Origin: Streptomyces sp. SID13726
GTDB lineage: Bacteria > Actinomycetota > Actinomycetes > Streptomycetales > Streptomycetaceae
Length of the DNA: 64,000 bases
Assembly: GCF_010548375.1 (NCBI RefSeq)
Contig: NZ_JAAGLY010000003.1
Coordinates: 620,001-684,000, forward strand
Direction of reading: 5' to 3'
Shown one piece after another: positions 16,962 through 25,045 of the stretch. The position numbers and the translations under genes are program-made. The notes beneath the pieces were generated by a model. The model was not told where the DNA came from, searched no databases, and saw nothing but the letters and a program-made list of their open reading frames with translations. Position 1 is the stretch's first letter. Each line of letters begins with the position of its first letter.

Positions 16962-17737
16962 TTCAGCCTGCTGGAGGCGAGGATCGACACGAGGTGCAGG
17001 AGGGTCTGGAGGAGCGCGATGCCGGCCAGCACCGCGACACCGAGCCGGGAGAAGAACAGATCACCGCGGGCCTGGTCCACGAAGGCCAGGACCAGGATCA
17101 GCAGGGACGCCTCGATGCCGAGGATCAGCCGGTGGAACCTGAGCAGGGCGGCGGCCTTGCGGGCCAGCGCCATGCCGGAGGAGCGCATCTCGGCGGCGGA
17201 CTCCTGCACGGGCGGCTTGCCGGCCTGGTGACGGGCGACGCCGACCAGGTCGGTCTCGGCCTTGATCAGGATCGCGCCGAGCGCGGCGAGGGTGCCGAGG
17301 AAGGCCCACAGCCAGTCGATACGGCCGCTGCCGAACAGGTCGGCGGCGCGCAGGCCGAAACCGACGAGCACGGCCGCGTCGGTGAGGTAGGCGCCGACCC
17401 GGTCGAGGTAGACGCCGTTGAGGGAGTACTGCTTCTTCCAGCGCGCGATCTCGCCGTCGACGCAGTCCAGGAGCAGATACATCTGGACGCAGACCACGCC
17501 GAGCACGGCGCCCGTGATCCCCGGCACCAGGAGGGCCGGGGCCGCGAGCACGCCGAAGACGGTCATCAGGTACGTGAGCTGGTTGGGCGTGACCCTGGTG
17601 TTCACCAGGTAGCGGTCGACCCGCAGGGACACCTCACGCATGTAGAGGCGTCCCATCCAGTGCTCACCGCTGCGCCGGTCCTTGACCCCCGCGGGGTGGA
17701 CGACCGGGCGGAGTTCAGCTACCGATGGCCTTGACAT
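16958..17737 (-). CDS. CDP-alcohol phosphatidyltransferase family protein with altered active site
   Basis: The 259-residue membrane enzyme has about six hydrophobic segments. The family motif DGxxAR(x8)GxxxDxxxD is present as VDGEIARWKKQYSLNGVYLD, but the final Asp is replaced by Ala (codon GCC near 17411). That Asp is the proposed general base in this family, so activity is uncertain. The N-terminal VTPNQLTYL is also typical. It would transfer a phospho-alcohol from a CDP-alcohol to a lipid or glycan acceptor. The gene overlaps the dehydrogenase gene by 23 bp and the GT2 gene by 4 bp, in one tight operon. Confidence 0.85.
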   Translation of the reverse strand: MSRPSVAELRPVVHPAGVKDRRSGEHWMGRLYMREVSLRVDRYLVNTRVTPNQLTYLMTVFGVLAAPALLVPGITGAVLGVVCVQMYLLLDCVDGEIARWKKQYSLNGVYLDRVGAYLTDAAVLVGFGLRAADLFGSGRIDWLWAFLGTLAALGAILIKAETDLVGVARHQAGKPPVQESAAEMRSSGMALARKAAALLRFHRLILGIEASLLILVLAFVDQARGDLFFSRLGVAVLAGIALLQTLLHLVSILASSRLK

Positions 17738-18776
17738 AGTCGGCGTAGGTGTCCTTGATCTGGTCGGTCTTGAGGTCGAGGTGTTCGAGGATGGTGTAGC
17801 GGCCGGGGCGGGTCTCCGGAGCGAACTCCACGGCGCGCACGAACTCCGCGGGCGTGAAGCCGATCTCCTCGGGAAGCACCGGCAGTCCGTGCCGGCGCAG
17901 TACCTCGGCCATGTACGCCGCTTCCTCGTGGGCTCCGCGCAGGTACATCGCGAAGGCCGCGCCCAGGCCGCACTGCTCGCCGTGGGCGGCGGCGCGCTTG
18001 GGGAACAGCAGGTCGAACGCGTGGTTGATCTCGTGGCAGGAGCCCGAGGCGGGCCGGGAGTCGCCCGAGATCGACATCGCGACGCCGGTGAGGACCAGCG
18101 CCTCGGCGAGCACCTGGAGGAAGTCGTTGTCGCCGACCCCGCCCGGGTGCCGGAGCACGGCCTCGCCTGCCTGGCGGGCCATGGCCGCGGCGAGTCCGTC
18201 GATCTTCTCGCCCTTGACGCGGCCCGCGAGTTCCCAGTCAGCGATCGCGTTGATGTTGGAGATCGCGTCGCCGATGCCCGCGCGCACGAAGCGCACCGGG
18301 GCCTCGCGGATGACGTCCAGGTCGATGACGGCCGCTATCGGGTTGGGCACGCCGTAGGAGCCGCGGCCCGCGTCGTTGTCGAGGGTCGCGACCGGTGAGC
18401 ACAGGCCGTCGTGCGCGAGGTTCGTCGGTACGGCGACCAGGGGCAGGCCGATACGGGCCGCGGCGAACTTGGCGCAGTCGATGATCTTGCCGCCGCCGAG
18501 GCCGACGACCGCGTCGAAGTGGCTCGCCTTCATGTCGCCGGCCAGCCGGATCGCGTCGTCGAGGGTGCCGCCGCCGACCTCGTACCAGGTGGCGCCGGGC
18601 AGCGAGGGCTCGAGACGCTCGCGCAGCCTGGCGCCGGAGCCGCCGCTGACCGCGACCGCCAGCCGGCCGGAGTGCGAGATGCGCTCGTCGGCGAGCACAC
18701 AGGCCAGGTCGTCGAGGGCACCCGGGCGGATGTCCACGACGACCGGCGAGGGGATCAGCCTGGTCAGTACCGGCAT
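17715..18776 (-). CDS. Iron-containing alcohol dehydrogenase, glycerol-1-phosphate dehydrogenase-like
   Basis: The product has 353 residues from the ATG at 18776 (MPVLTRLIPSPVVVD); a longer frame to 18827 runs into the upstream gene. The dehydroquinate-synthase-like fold shows GGGKIIDCAKFAA for NAD binding, AVPTNLAHDGLCSPVA, and metal ligands in SCHEINHAFD and HGEQCGLG. The SP-TNLAHDG and HE-NHA patterns resemble sn-glycerol-1-phosphate dehydrogenases (EgsA/AraM) rather than simple alcohol dehydrogenases. It would reduce a ketose phosphate such as DHAP to a polyol phosphate for activation by the adjacent nucleotidyltransferase, whose stop it overlaps by 13 bp. The substrate is inferred. Confidence 0.8.
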   Translation of the reverse strand: MPVLTRLIPSPVVVDIRPGALDDLACVLADERISHSGRLAVAVSGGSGARLRERLEPSLPGATWYEVGGGTLDDAIRLAGDMKASHFDAVVGLGGGKIIDCAKFAAARIGLPLVAVPTNLAHDGLCSPVATLDNDAGRGSYGVPNPIAAVIDLDVIREAPVRFVRAGIGDAISNINAIADWELAGRVKGEKIDGLAAAMARQAGEAVLRHPGGVGDNDFLQVLAEALVLTGVAMSISGDSRPASGSCHEINHAFDLLFPKRAAAHGEQCGLGAAFAMYLRGAHEEAAYMAEVLRRHGLPVLPEEIGFTPAEFVRAVEFAPETRPGRYTILEHLDLKTDQIKDTYADYVKAIGS

Positions 18777-19516
18777 GCGATCTCCCGTCCGCGGGCGAGA
18801 TCGTCGTGGTTGTCGATCTCCACCCACTGAACGTCGCCGATCGGCGCCACGTCGATCCGGAAGCCGCGGTTCACGAGCTCCTGGTAGCCGTGCTCGTAGA
18901 ACTGCTGCGGGTCGGTCTCCCAGACCGTCTTCAGGGCGTCGGCCAGTTCGGGGGCGGCGTCGCCCTCGATGAGGGTGACGCCGATGTACTCGCCGGTGGC
19001 CTCGGCGGGGTCCATCAGCTTGGTGATCTTCGTCATCCCCCGGTCGGGGTCGACGACGACCTTCATCTCCTCGTCCGCGAGGGACTTCACGGTGTCCAGG
19101 GCCAGGATGATCCGCTTGCCCTCACCGCGCGCGGCGAGCAGCGTCCGCTCGACGGAGACGGGGTGCACGGTGTCGCCGTTGGCGAGGATCACGCCGTCCT
19201 TGAGGGCGTCGCGGCCGCACCACAGGGAGTAGGCGTTGTTCCACTCCTCGGCCTTGTCGTTGTCGATGAGGGTCAGCTTGAGGCCGTACTTCGCCTCCAG
19301 GGCCGCCTTGCGCTCGTACACGGCCTCCTTGCGGTAGCCGACGATGACCGCGACCTCGGTCAGACCGATCTCGGCGAAGTTGCCGAGCGTCAGGTCCAGG
19401 ACCGTGGGTTCGCCCTCTATGCCCGCAGGACCCACCGGCACCAGAGCCTTGGGGAGGCTGTCGGTGTAGGGGCGCAGTCGCCGTCCGGCGCCGGCCGCCA
19501 GCACGAGGCCGATCAT
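18764..19516 (-). CDS. Sugar/polyol-phosphate nucleotidyltransferase
   Basis: This is a 250-residue NTP-transferase of the phosphocholine-cytidylyltransferase/IPC-transferase type. The N-terminal LAAGAGRRLRPYTDSLPKALVPV is the nucleotide-binding signature; ANGDTVHPVS and the AEEWNNAYSLW segment follow. In thermophiles such a domain is fused to a CDP-alcohol transferase to make di-myo-inositol phosphate; here the partners are separate genes. It likely charges the product of the dehydrogenase with CTP. The ATG at 19516 overlaps the stop of the DUF5941 protein gene (ATGA). Confidence 0.82.
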   Translation of the reverse strand: MIGLVLAAGAGRRLRPYTDSLPKALVPVGPAGIEGEPTVLDLTLGNFAEIGLTEVAVIVGYRKEAVYERKAALEAKYGLKLTLIDNDKAEEWNNAYSLWCGRDALKDGVILANGDTVHPVSVERTLLAARGEGKRIILALDTVKSLADEEMKVVVDPDRGMTKITKLMDPAEATGEYIGVTLIEGDAAPELADALKTVWETDPQQFYEHGYQELVNRGFRIDVAPIGDVQWVEIDNHDDLARGREIACRY

Positions 19517-21300
19517 GCGGGTTCTCCTTCATCGTGTACGGCGGGCGCCCCTGCGGACACCCAGAAGCGGATGCTCTCGACGAGCACCACCAGGGCCACG
19601 GCCACGGCCAGGACCGTGAGCGTGACCGTGAACTGTGCAGCCGTGAGCGCCGCGGCCAGAACGGTGACGAGGAGCGTGCGCCCCTCCTGCCCCCCGACGG
19701 CACGCACCAGCCAGGCCGGGGGCGCTCCGGCGTTGCCGCGGATGCGGTACACCGTGTCGTAGTGATGGTAGGCGACAGCGGCCACCAGCCCGAAAGCCGC
19801 CGGAAGGGCTCCGTTCACGTCCGCTTTCGCCGCCAGGATCAGGACGGTGCCGTACTCGGCGGCGCGGAACAGCGGGGGGACCAGCCAGTCGAGGGCGCCC
19901 TTGAGGGGGCGGTACAGGGCCTGACCGGCGGTGACCGTGTAGACGAAGGCACCGGCGACGGGCGCCCAGGTGACGCCGGAGAAGAGGGAGACGGCGAGGA
20001 CGGCCGTGCCCGCCGCCGCGACCAGCAGGGGGGCACCGAGGCGAGCGCGTGTGGCACGGGCCACGAGGGAGGCGAGCGGTCCGTTGTCCGCGAGGTCCGC
20101 CAGCGCCCCCGCCGCCCGGTCCGTCCGCCGAGCCTTGCGGGTCAGCGACCGCAGCACCCGGCCCGCCGTGGTGTACGTCGCCGCGAAGGCGCACCCGACG
20201 AGAAGGACGTAGAAGGTGATCCGGGGGGTCGTCACCGCGGTCAGCACCGCGATCATCGCCCAGCGCTCGCCGATCGGCAGGACGATCATCCGGCGCACCC
20301 ACACGGTCCAGCCGACGCTGTCGAGCTTGTCCGAGAGGGCCGCCGTGGGGCTGGTGTTGGCGGTGGCGTCGTGGTTCGCCTCGTTGAAGGAGAAGTCGAC
20401 GACGTGCCGGCAGGTCTGGAGGACCATCGCGCCGAGGGCGAGCGCCCACACGTCGTCGCCGCCGCGGGCCGCGCCCAGGGCGAGGCCCGCGTAGTAGGCG
20501 TACTCCTTGGCGCGGTCGAAGGTGGCGTCGAGCCAGGCGCCGAGGGTGGAGTACTGGAGGGAGTAGCGGGCGAGCTGGCCGTCGGTGCAGTCGAGGACGA
20601 ACGAGGCGATCAGCAGGACGCCGGCCGCGACGAAGCCGCCGCGGGTGCCCGTGGCCGCGCAGGCCGCCGCGATGAGCGCGGTGATCAGGGACGCGGTGGT
20701 GACCTGGTTCGGGGTCAGGCCCCGGCGGGCGCACCAGCGGGCAAGGTAGCGGGAGTAGGGGCTGATGAAGTGCGTGGTGAAGAAGCCGTCGCGGGACTTC
20801 ACGGCGGACTTCAGGCGTACGGCCTCGTCGTCGACGTCCGCGACGGCCTGCCGTGCCTCGTTGCGGGCCTGCGGGTCGGTGGGGACGGCGGCGACCAGGC
20901 TGCCCAGTTCGGGGTGGTGCACGTCGGCGCCGTCGTCGGCCAGGGCGGTGACGATGCGGTCGGGGAGGCTGTCCACGGCCACCGCCGTGCCGCCGCCGGC
21001 GGAGTTCTCGCGGGCCAGGGCCCGGGTGAGCGTCACGCGGCCGTCGGGCTGCGCGGTGACGGCGCCGGGCAGCGCGGCGAGGGAGAAGCGCGGGTCGGTG
21101 AGGCCGAGGCGCAGGGCGTGGACGTGGCCGACGAAGCGGGCGTCGACCAGGGCGACCCGTTGCTCGCAGGGCGCCTCGGCGACGAGCCGCTCGGCGTCGG
21201 CGGCGTCCGCGGCGACCCGTACGTCGAAGCCGAGGGACCGCAGATCACCCTCGATCGACGAACCGGGGACCGGCTGACCGGTGAGGATGGCGGTCGACAA
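19513..21300 (-). CDS. DUF5941 protein with central CDP-alcohol phosphatidyltransferase domain
   Basis: This 595-residue protein has three parts. Residues 1 to about 165 are soluble and resemble a decayed nucleotidyltransferase. About 170-400 form a CDP-alcohol transferase with an intact DGQLAR...G...D...D motif (the four acidic residues are all present). The C-terminal 200 residues are hydrophobic (DUF5941). The start is TTG at 21300 with GGGAG 9 nt upstream. It is the first gene of the envelope operon. I infer it makes the lipid or polymer phosphodiester link; the family has no assigned reaction that I know of. Confidence 0.8.
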   Translation of the reverse strand: MSTAILTGQPVPGSSIEGDLRSLGFDVRVAADAADAERLVAEAPCEQRVALVDARFVGHVHALRLGLTDPRFSLAALPGAVTAQPDGRVTLTRALARENSAGGGTAVAVDSLPDRIVTALADDGADVHHPELGSLVAAVPTDPQARNEARQAVADVDDEAVRLKSAVKSRDGFFTTHFISPYSRYLARWCARRGLTPNQVTTASLITALIAAACAATGTRGGFVAAGVLLIASFVLDCTDGQLARYSLQYSTLGAWLDATFDRAKEYAYYAGLALGAARGGDDVWALALGAMVLQTCRHVVDFSFNEANHDATANTSPTAALSDKLDSVGWTVWVRRMIVLPIGERWAMIAVLTAVTTPRITFYVLLVGCAFAATYTTAGRVLRSLTRKARRTDRAAGALADLADNGPLASLVARATRARLGAPLLVAAAGTAVLAVSLFSGVTWAPVAGAFVYTVTAGQALYRPLKGALDWLVPPLFRAAEYGTVLILAAKADVNGALPAAFGLVAAVAYHHYDTVYRIRGNAGAPPAWLVRAVGGQEGRTLLVTVLAAALTAAQFTVTLTVLAVAVALVVLVESIRFWVSAGAPAVHDEGEPA

Positions 21301-21577
21301 CCGAACTCACTCCCTGGGTGCCGACGCGCTGGCGCCGGTCATGTGCACGATGGGGGCGCCCCTTGGCTGCACCAGGCGGGCGGCATGTCGGCAGAGGTTA
21401 TCGGATGGAAAGAAGGCTGCGTTCACCACCCGTTAACGGGACGATCAACAGCGCCTCTCCCGGCCTTTGCCACGATCATCATCGGTGATCCGGGCCCCCG
21501 CCCACAAACCGCGCCTCCCAGAGCGGACATCCGGGACACCGGGAGCGGTCCGGAGGGTCGGCATAGGGTGGGCGACC
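21301..21577. other. Divergent promoter region between DUF5941 gene and galE
   Basis: This 277-bp gap feeds transcription in both directions. It is locally AT-richer around 21405-21450 (GTTAACGGGACGATCAAC) and has a small inverted repeat GATCA-N7-TGATC near 21475-21490. No confident promoter elements or operators could be assigned. Confidence 0.35.
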
Positions 21578-22546
21578 ATGACGTGGCTGATCACCGGCGG
21601 TGCCGGGTACATAGGGGCGCATGTGGCGCGGACCATGACCGAGGCCGGGGAGCGTGTCCTCGTCCTGGACGACCTCTCGGCGGGCCTACCGGAGCGGCTG
21701 CCCGCCGAGGTGCCGCTGGTACGGGGCTCCGCGCTCGACGGGGGCCTGCTGAAGCGGGTGCTGGCCGAGCACGCGGTGACCGGTGTGGTGCATCTCGCGG
21801 CGCGCAAGCAGGTCGCCGAGTCGGTGGCGCAGCCCACCCGGTACTACCAGGAGAACGTCGGGGGCCTCGCGACCCTGCTGGAGGCGGTCGCGGAGGCCGG
21901 TGTCGAGCGCTTCCTCTTCTCCTCGTCGGCGGCCGTCTACGGCAACCCCGATGTGGGCCTGATCACCGAGGACACGCCCTGCGCCCCGGTGAACCCGTAC
22001 GGCGAGACGAAGCTGGCCGGGGAGTGGCTGGTCCGGGCGGCCGGGCGGGCACACGGAATCTCCACCGTCTGTCTGCGCTATTTCAACGTGGCGGGGGCGG
22101 CGGCGCCGGAACTGGCGGACACCGGTGTCTTCAACATCGTCCCCATGGTCTTCGACCGGCTCACCCGCGACGAGGCCCCGCGGATCTTCGGCGACGACTA
22201 CCCGACACCGGACGGGACCTGCGTCCGCGACTACATCCATGTGGCCGACCTGGCCGAGGCTCATCTGGCGGCGGCGCGACGGCTGTCCGAGGGCGGCCGG
22301 AACGGCGACCTGACGGTCAACATCGGTCGCGGCGAGGGCGTTTCCGTACGCGAGATGGTCACGGTGATCGGTGAGGTGACCGGGGACCGACGGCCGGCTC
22401 TCGTGGAGCCCCGGCGTCCCGGCGACGCGCCCATGTCGGTCGCCTCGGCCGCCCGAGCCGCACAGGTCCTCGGCTGGAACGCGCGCCGAGGGGTACCCGA
22501 GATGATCGAGTCGGCCTGGCGCGGCTGGCTCGCGCACCACAACTGA
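21578..22546 (+). CDS. galE: UDP-glucose 4-epimerase
   Basis: The enzyme is a 322-residue extended SDR. I start at ATG 21578 because MTWLITGGAGYIG places the NAD-binding GGAGYIG at residues 7-13; the frame open to 21467 adds unrelated sequence. The catalytic FSSSAAVYG and NPYGETK (Tyr/Lys) are present, as is RYFNVAGA. It interconverts UDP-glucose and UDP-galactose and could supply the sugar donor for the divergent envelope cluster's GT2. It is followed by a strong hairpin at 22554. Confidence 0.93.
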   Translation: MTWLITGGAGYIGAHVARTMTEAGERVLVLDDLSAGLPERLPAEVPLVRGSALDGGLLKRVLAEHAVTGVVHLAARKQVAESVAQPTRYYQENVGGLATLLEAVAEAGVERFLFSSSAAVYGNPDVGLITEDTPCAPVNPYGETKLAGEWLVRAAGRAHGISTVCLRYFNVAGAAAPELADTGVFNIVPMVFDRLTRDEAPRIFGDDYPTPDGTCVRDYIHVADLAEAHLAAARRLSEGGRNGDLTVNIGRGEGVSVREMVTVIGEVTGDRRPALVEPRRPGDAPMSVASAARAAQVLGWNARRGVPEMIESAWRGWLAHHN

Positions 22547-22553
22547 GGCTGCC

Positions 22554-22582
22554 CTGACCTGCGATAAGTTTCCGCAGGTCAG
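22554..22582 (+). terminator. Hairpin after galE
   Basis: A perfect 10-bp stem (CTGACCTGCG at 22554-22563, CGCAGGTCAG at 22573-22582) with a 9-nt loop (ATAAGTTTC) begins 7 bp after the galE stop. A terminator is the simplest reading; the AT-rich loop and perfect symmetry would also suit a protein-binding site upstream of zitB. Confidence 0.6.
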
Positions 22583-22588
22583 AGCACA

Positions 22589-22603
22589 TGACAACGGTGT
22601 TCA
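22589..22603. promoter_or_regulatory. Zur-box-like site upstream of zitB
   Basis: TGACAACGGTGTTCA is a 7-1-7 imperfect palindrome resembling the actinobacterial Zur consensus (TGAAAAT/C-G-A/GTTTTCA type). It lies just upstream of a possible -35/-10 pair (TTGCCC at 22612 and TAGTTC at 22633, spacing only 15), a position suited to activation. In S. coelicolor Zur is reported to activate the CDF zinc exporter gene zitB under zinc excess. The match here was judged by eye. Confidence 0.5.
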
Positions 22604-22689
22604 GTGCCGCGTTGCCCGATACCCCCCACCCGTAGTTCACTGTGATCCCGGACAGGCTTTTCCGGATCGACGCGCAGGAGGCGGCTTCC

Positions 22690-23631
22690 ATGGGGGCAGG
22701 GCACGACCACGGGCACACGCACTCGCATGCCCCGGCCGGCGGTACGGCGACCGCGGCGTACGTCGGCAGGCTGCGGGTGGCGCTGTCGATCACGCTCACC
22801 GTCATGGTGATCGAGATCGTCGGCGGTGTCGTCGCGGACTCCCTCGCCCTGGTCGCCGACGCGGCGCACATGGCGACGGACGCGCTGGGCCTCGGCATGG
22901 CCCTCCTCGCGATCCACTTCGCGAACCGCCCTCCGACCGGCAACCGCACCTTCGGGTTCGCCCGCGCGGAGATCCTCGCCGCGCTCGCGAACTGTCTGCT
23001 GCTGCTCGGCGTCGGCGGGTACGTCCTGTACGAGGCGATCCAGCGGTTCATCACTCCGGCCGCCACCGAGGGTGGGCTGACCATCGTGTTCGGCGCGATC
23101 GGCCTGGTCGCGAACATGATCTCGCTCACCCTGCTGATGCGCGGCCAGAAGGAGAGCCTGAACGTCCGCGGCGCGTTCCTGGAGGTCGCGGCGGACGCGC
23201 TCGGCTCGGTCGCGGTGCTGATCTCGGCGACGGTGATCCTGACCACGGGCTGGCAGGCCGCCGACCCGATCGCCTCGCTGGTGATCGGCCTGATGATCGT
23301 GCCGCGCACCTTCAAGCTGCTGCGCGAGACGCTCGACGTGCTGCTGGAGTCGGCGCCCAAGGACGTCGACATGACCGAGGTGCGCACCCACATCCTCGCC
23401 CTCGACGGGGTGGAGGACGTCCACGACCTGCACGCGTGGACCATCACCTCGGGCATGCCGGTGCTGTCGGCGCACGTGGTGGTGCGCTCGGACGTCCTGA
23501 GCGCGATCGGCCACGAGAAGATGCTGCACGAGCTCCAGGGCTGCCTCGGCGACCACTTCGACGTGGAGCACTGCACCTTCCAGCTGGAGCCGAGCGGGCA
23601 CGCGGAGCACGAGGCGCGACTCTGCCACTGA
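22690..23631 (+). CDS. zitB: Cation diffusion facilitator, zinc exporter
   Basis: This is a 313-residue CDF family exporter. I use ATG 22690 (AGGAGG 8 nt upstream), giving an N-terminal His-rich segment HDHGHTHSH, a typical cytosolic metal-binding loop. Six membrane helices follow with the zinc-site motifs ADAAHMATDALG in helix 2 and EVAADALGS in helix 5, both HxxxD or D/DxxxD type. A C-terminal cytoplasmic domain (VHDLHAWTITSGMPVLSAHV) completes the family pattern. It exchanges Zn2+ for protons at the plasma membrane. The Zur-like site upstream and the position next to idi match S. coelicolor zitB, from memory. Confidence 0.88.
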   Translation: MGAGHDHGHTHSHAPAGGTATAAYVGRLRVALSITLTVMVIEIVGGVVADSLALVADAAHMATDALGLGMALLAIHFANRPPTGNRTFGFARAEILAALANCLLLLGVGGYVLYEAIQRFITPAATEGGLTIVFGAIGLVANMISLTLLMRGQKESLNVRGAFLEVAADALGSVAVLISATVILTTGWQAADPIASLVIGLMIVPRTFKLLRETLDVLLESAPKDVDMTEVRTHILALDGVEDVHDLHAWTITSGMPVLSAHVVVRSDVLSAIGHEKMLHELQGCLGDHFDVEHCTFQLEPSGHAEHEARLCH

Positions 23632-23648
23632 GACGCGTGTACGGTCCA

Positions 23649-23664
23649 CGGAACGCCTGTTCCG
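23649..23664 (+). terminator. Small hairpin after zitB
   Basis: CGGAAC-GCCT-GTTCCG is a perfect 6-bp stem with a tetraloop, 17 bp beyond the zitB stop. A weak intrinsic terminator is plausible. The rest of the 187-bp gap up to idi shows no other clear signal. Confidence 0.4.
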
Positions 23665-23818
23665 GCGGAACGCAGCGATCCGGCGCGCCTTGGCGTCCTC
23701 CACTCCACAACGTCGCCCGGAGCGGTTCCCCGCCCGCCGCGCCGGGCACGATCAACTGCTGGGAGTGCCGGATCCGTGCGGCACACTTGGGGCGCGAAGA
23801 CCGATGTGAAGGATGGGT

Positions 23819-24412
23819 ATGCCGACCACACCTGCCACCACGACGCACACTCCGTCGAACGGCACCGCTGACGCGATCCTGCTGGAACTGGTCGACGAGC
23901 ACGGTGTGACGATCGGCACCGCGGAGAAGCTCGCCGCCCACCAGCCACCGGGACAGCTGCACCGCGCGTTCTCGGTGTTCCTGTTCGACGAGCGGGGCCG
24001 GCTGCTGCTCCAGCAGCGGGCGCTGGGCAAGTACCACTCCCCCGGTGTGTGGTCGAACTCCTGCTGCGGCCACCCCTACCCGGGCGAGGCACCCTTCGCG
24101 GCGGCGGCCCGGCGGACCTTCGAGGAGCTGGGGGTCTCCCCGACGCTGCTCGCCGAGGCGGGCACGGTCCGCTACAACCACCCGGACCCGGACTCGGGCC
24201 TGGTGGAGCAGGAGTTCAACCACCTCTTCGTCGGCATGGTCCAGTCCGCGCTCGCCCCAGATCCGGAGGAGGTCGGCTCGACCGTCTTCGTGACCCCGGC
24301 CGAGCTCATGGAGCGGCACGCGAAGGACACGTTCTCGTCGTGGTTCATGACGGTGCTGGACGCGGCCCGTCCCGCGGTCAGGGAGCTGACGGGCCCGTCC
24401 GCCGGCTGGTGA
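23819..24412 (+). CDS. idi: Isopentenyl-diphosphate delta-isomerase, type I
   Basis: The 197-residue Nudix-fold enzyme interconverts IPP and DMAPP. The catalytic Cys is in SNSCCGHP and the Glu in EQEFNHLF; the Nudix-like helix is RRTFEELG. The ATG at 23819 is preferred over 23813 because GAAGG then stands 6 nt upstream. Its presence near the hopanoid/MEP locus fits prenyl supply, since the MEP route yields unequal IPP and DMAPP. It is convergent with the ATPase gene 24419-24985, 6 bp apart. Confidence 0.95.
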   Translation: MPTTPATTTHTPSNGTADAILLELVDEHGVTIGTAEKLAAHQPPGQLHRAFSVFLFDERGRLLLQQRALGKYHSPGVWSNSCCGHPYPGEAPFAAAARRTFEELGVSPTLLAEAGTVRYNHPDPDSGLVEQEFNHLFVGMVQSALAPDPEEVGSTVFVTPAELMERHAKDTFSSWFMTVLDAARPAVRELTGPSAGW

Positions 24413-24418
24413 CGGGCG

Positions 24419-24985
24419 CTACGGCACGCGCACGGCCTTGAGCGGCAGGGCGGCCCAGATCACCTTGCCCCCGCCGGCCGTGTGCTCGACGTCGCACGCC
24501 CCGCCCGCCTCCCGGGTGATCTCGCGCACCAGGAGCAGTCCCCGCCCGCCGGTCTCGCTGTGCGGGTGGTCCAGGGCGGTCGGCCGGTAGGGGTGGTTGT
24601 CCTCGACGGACACCCGCACCCACTCCGCGCCCACCGCCACCTCCACAGCGAGCATCGGCGAGAGCAGGGCCGCGTGCCGGACGGCGTTCGTGACCAGCTC
24701 CGAGACGATCAGCAGGAGGCCCTGGACGAGGTCGTCCGAGACGGGCACCCCCTGGCGGTACAGCAGGTCCCGCACGGCGTGCCGCGCCTGCGGGACCGAC
24801 GCGTCGACGGCGGGGGCGGTGAACCGCCACACGCCCTCGTACGGCAGCGGGTCCGGTACTGGAGGTTCTCCTCCGCCACCTGGTGGGCGAGGGCCGTACC
24901 CGCGCCCATCGTCGTCCATTCTCCGGTCGCCACCCTTGCGCTCGATTGTCACCACGCATCGAGTGTTGGCAGCGGCCCACCTCAC
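24419..24985 (-). CDS. HATPase-domain anti-sigma/regulatory ATP-binding protein
   Basis: This protein of up to 188 residues has a single GHKL ATPase domain. The N-box is SELVTNAVRHA, the G1 region VSVEDNHP and the G2 box GGRGLLLV. Such stand-alone SpoIIAB/RsbW-like ATPases act as serine kinases and anti-sigma or anti-anti-sigma switches and are abundant in Streptomyces. About 45 N-terminal residues are Gly/Pro-rich and disordered. The true start is unclear: GTG 24985, inner GTGs near residues 11-12 and ATG at residue 23 are all possible and none has a convincing ribosome site. Confidence 0.82.
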   Translation of the reverse strand: MRWAAANTRCVVTIERKGGDRRMDDDGRGYGPRPPGGGGEPPVPDPLPYEGVWRFTAPAVDASVPQARHAVRDLLYRQGVPVSDDLVQGLLLIVSELVTNAVRHAALLSPMLAVEVAVGAEWVRVSVEDNHPYRPTALDHPHSETGGRGLLLVREITREAGGACDVEHTAGGGKVIWAALPLKAVRVP

Positions 24986-25045
24986 CCCGGATACCTGAAC
25001 AGAAGTCAGCGAATATCGAGTGCCACTGACCGTTTCCCTACGGAA

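Noticed and set aside
19534..22374. Plus-strand ORF of 946 codons
   Set aside because: It covers the DUF5941 gene in antisense and galE out of frame; no recognisable domain.
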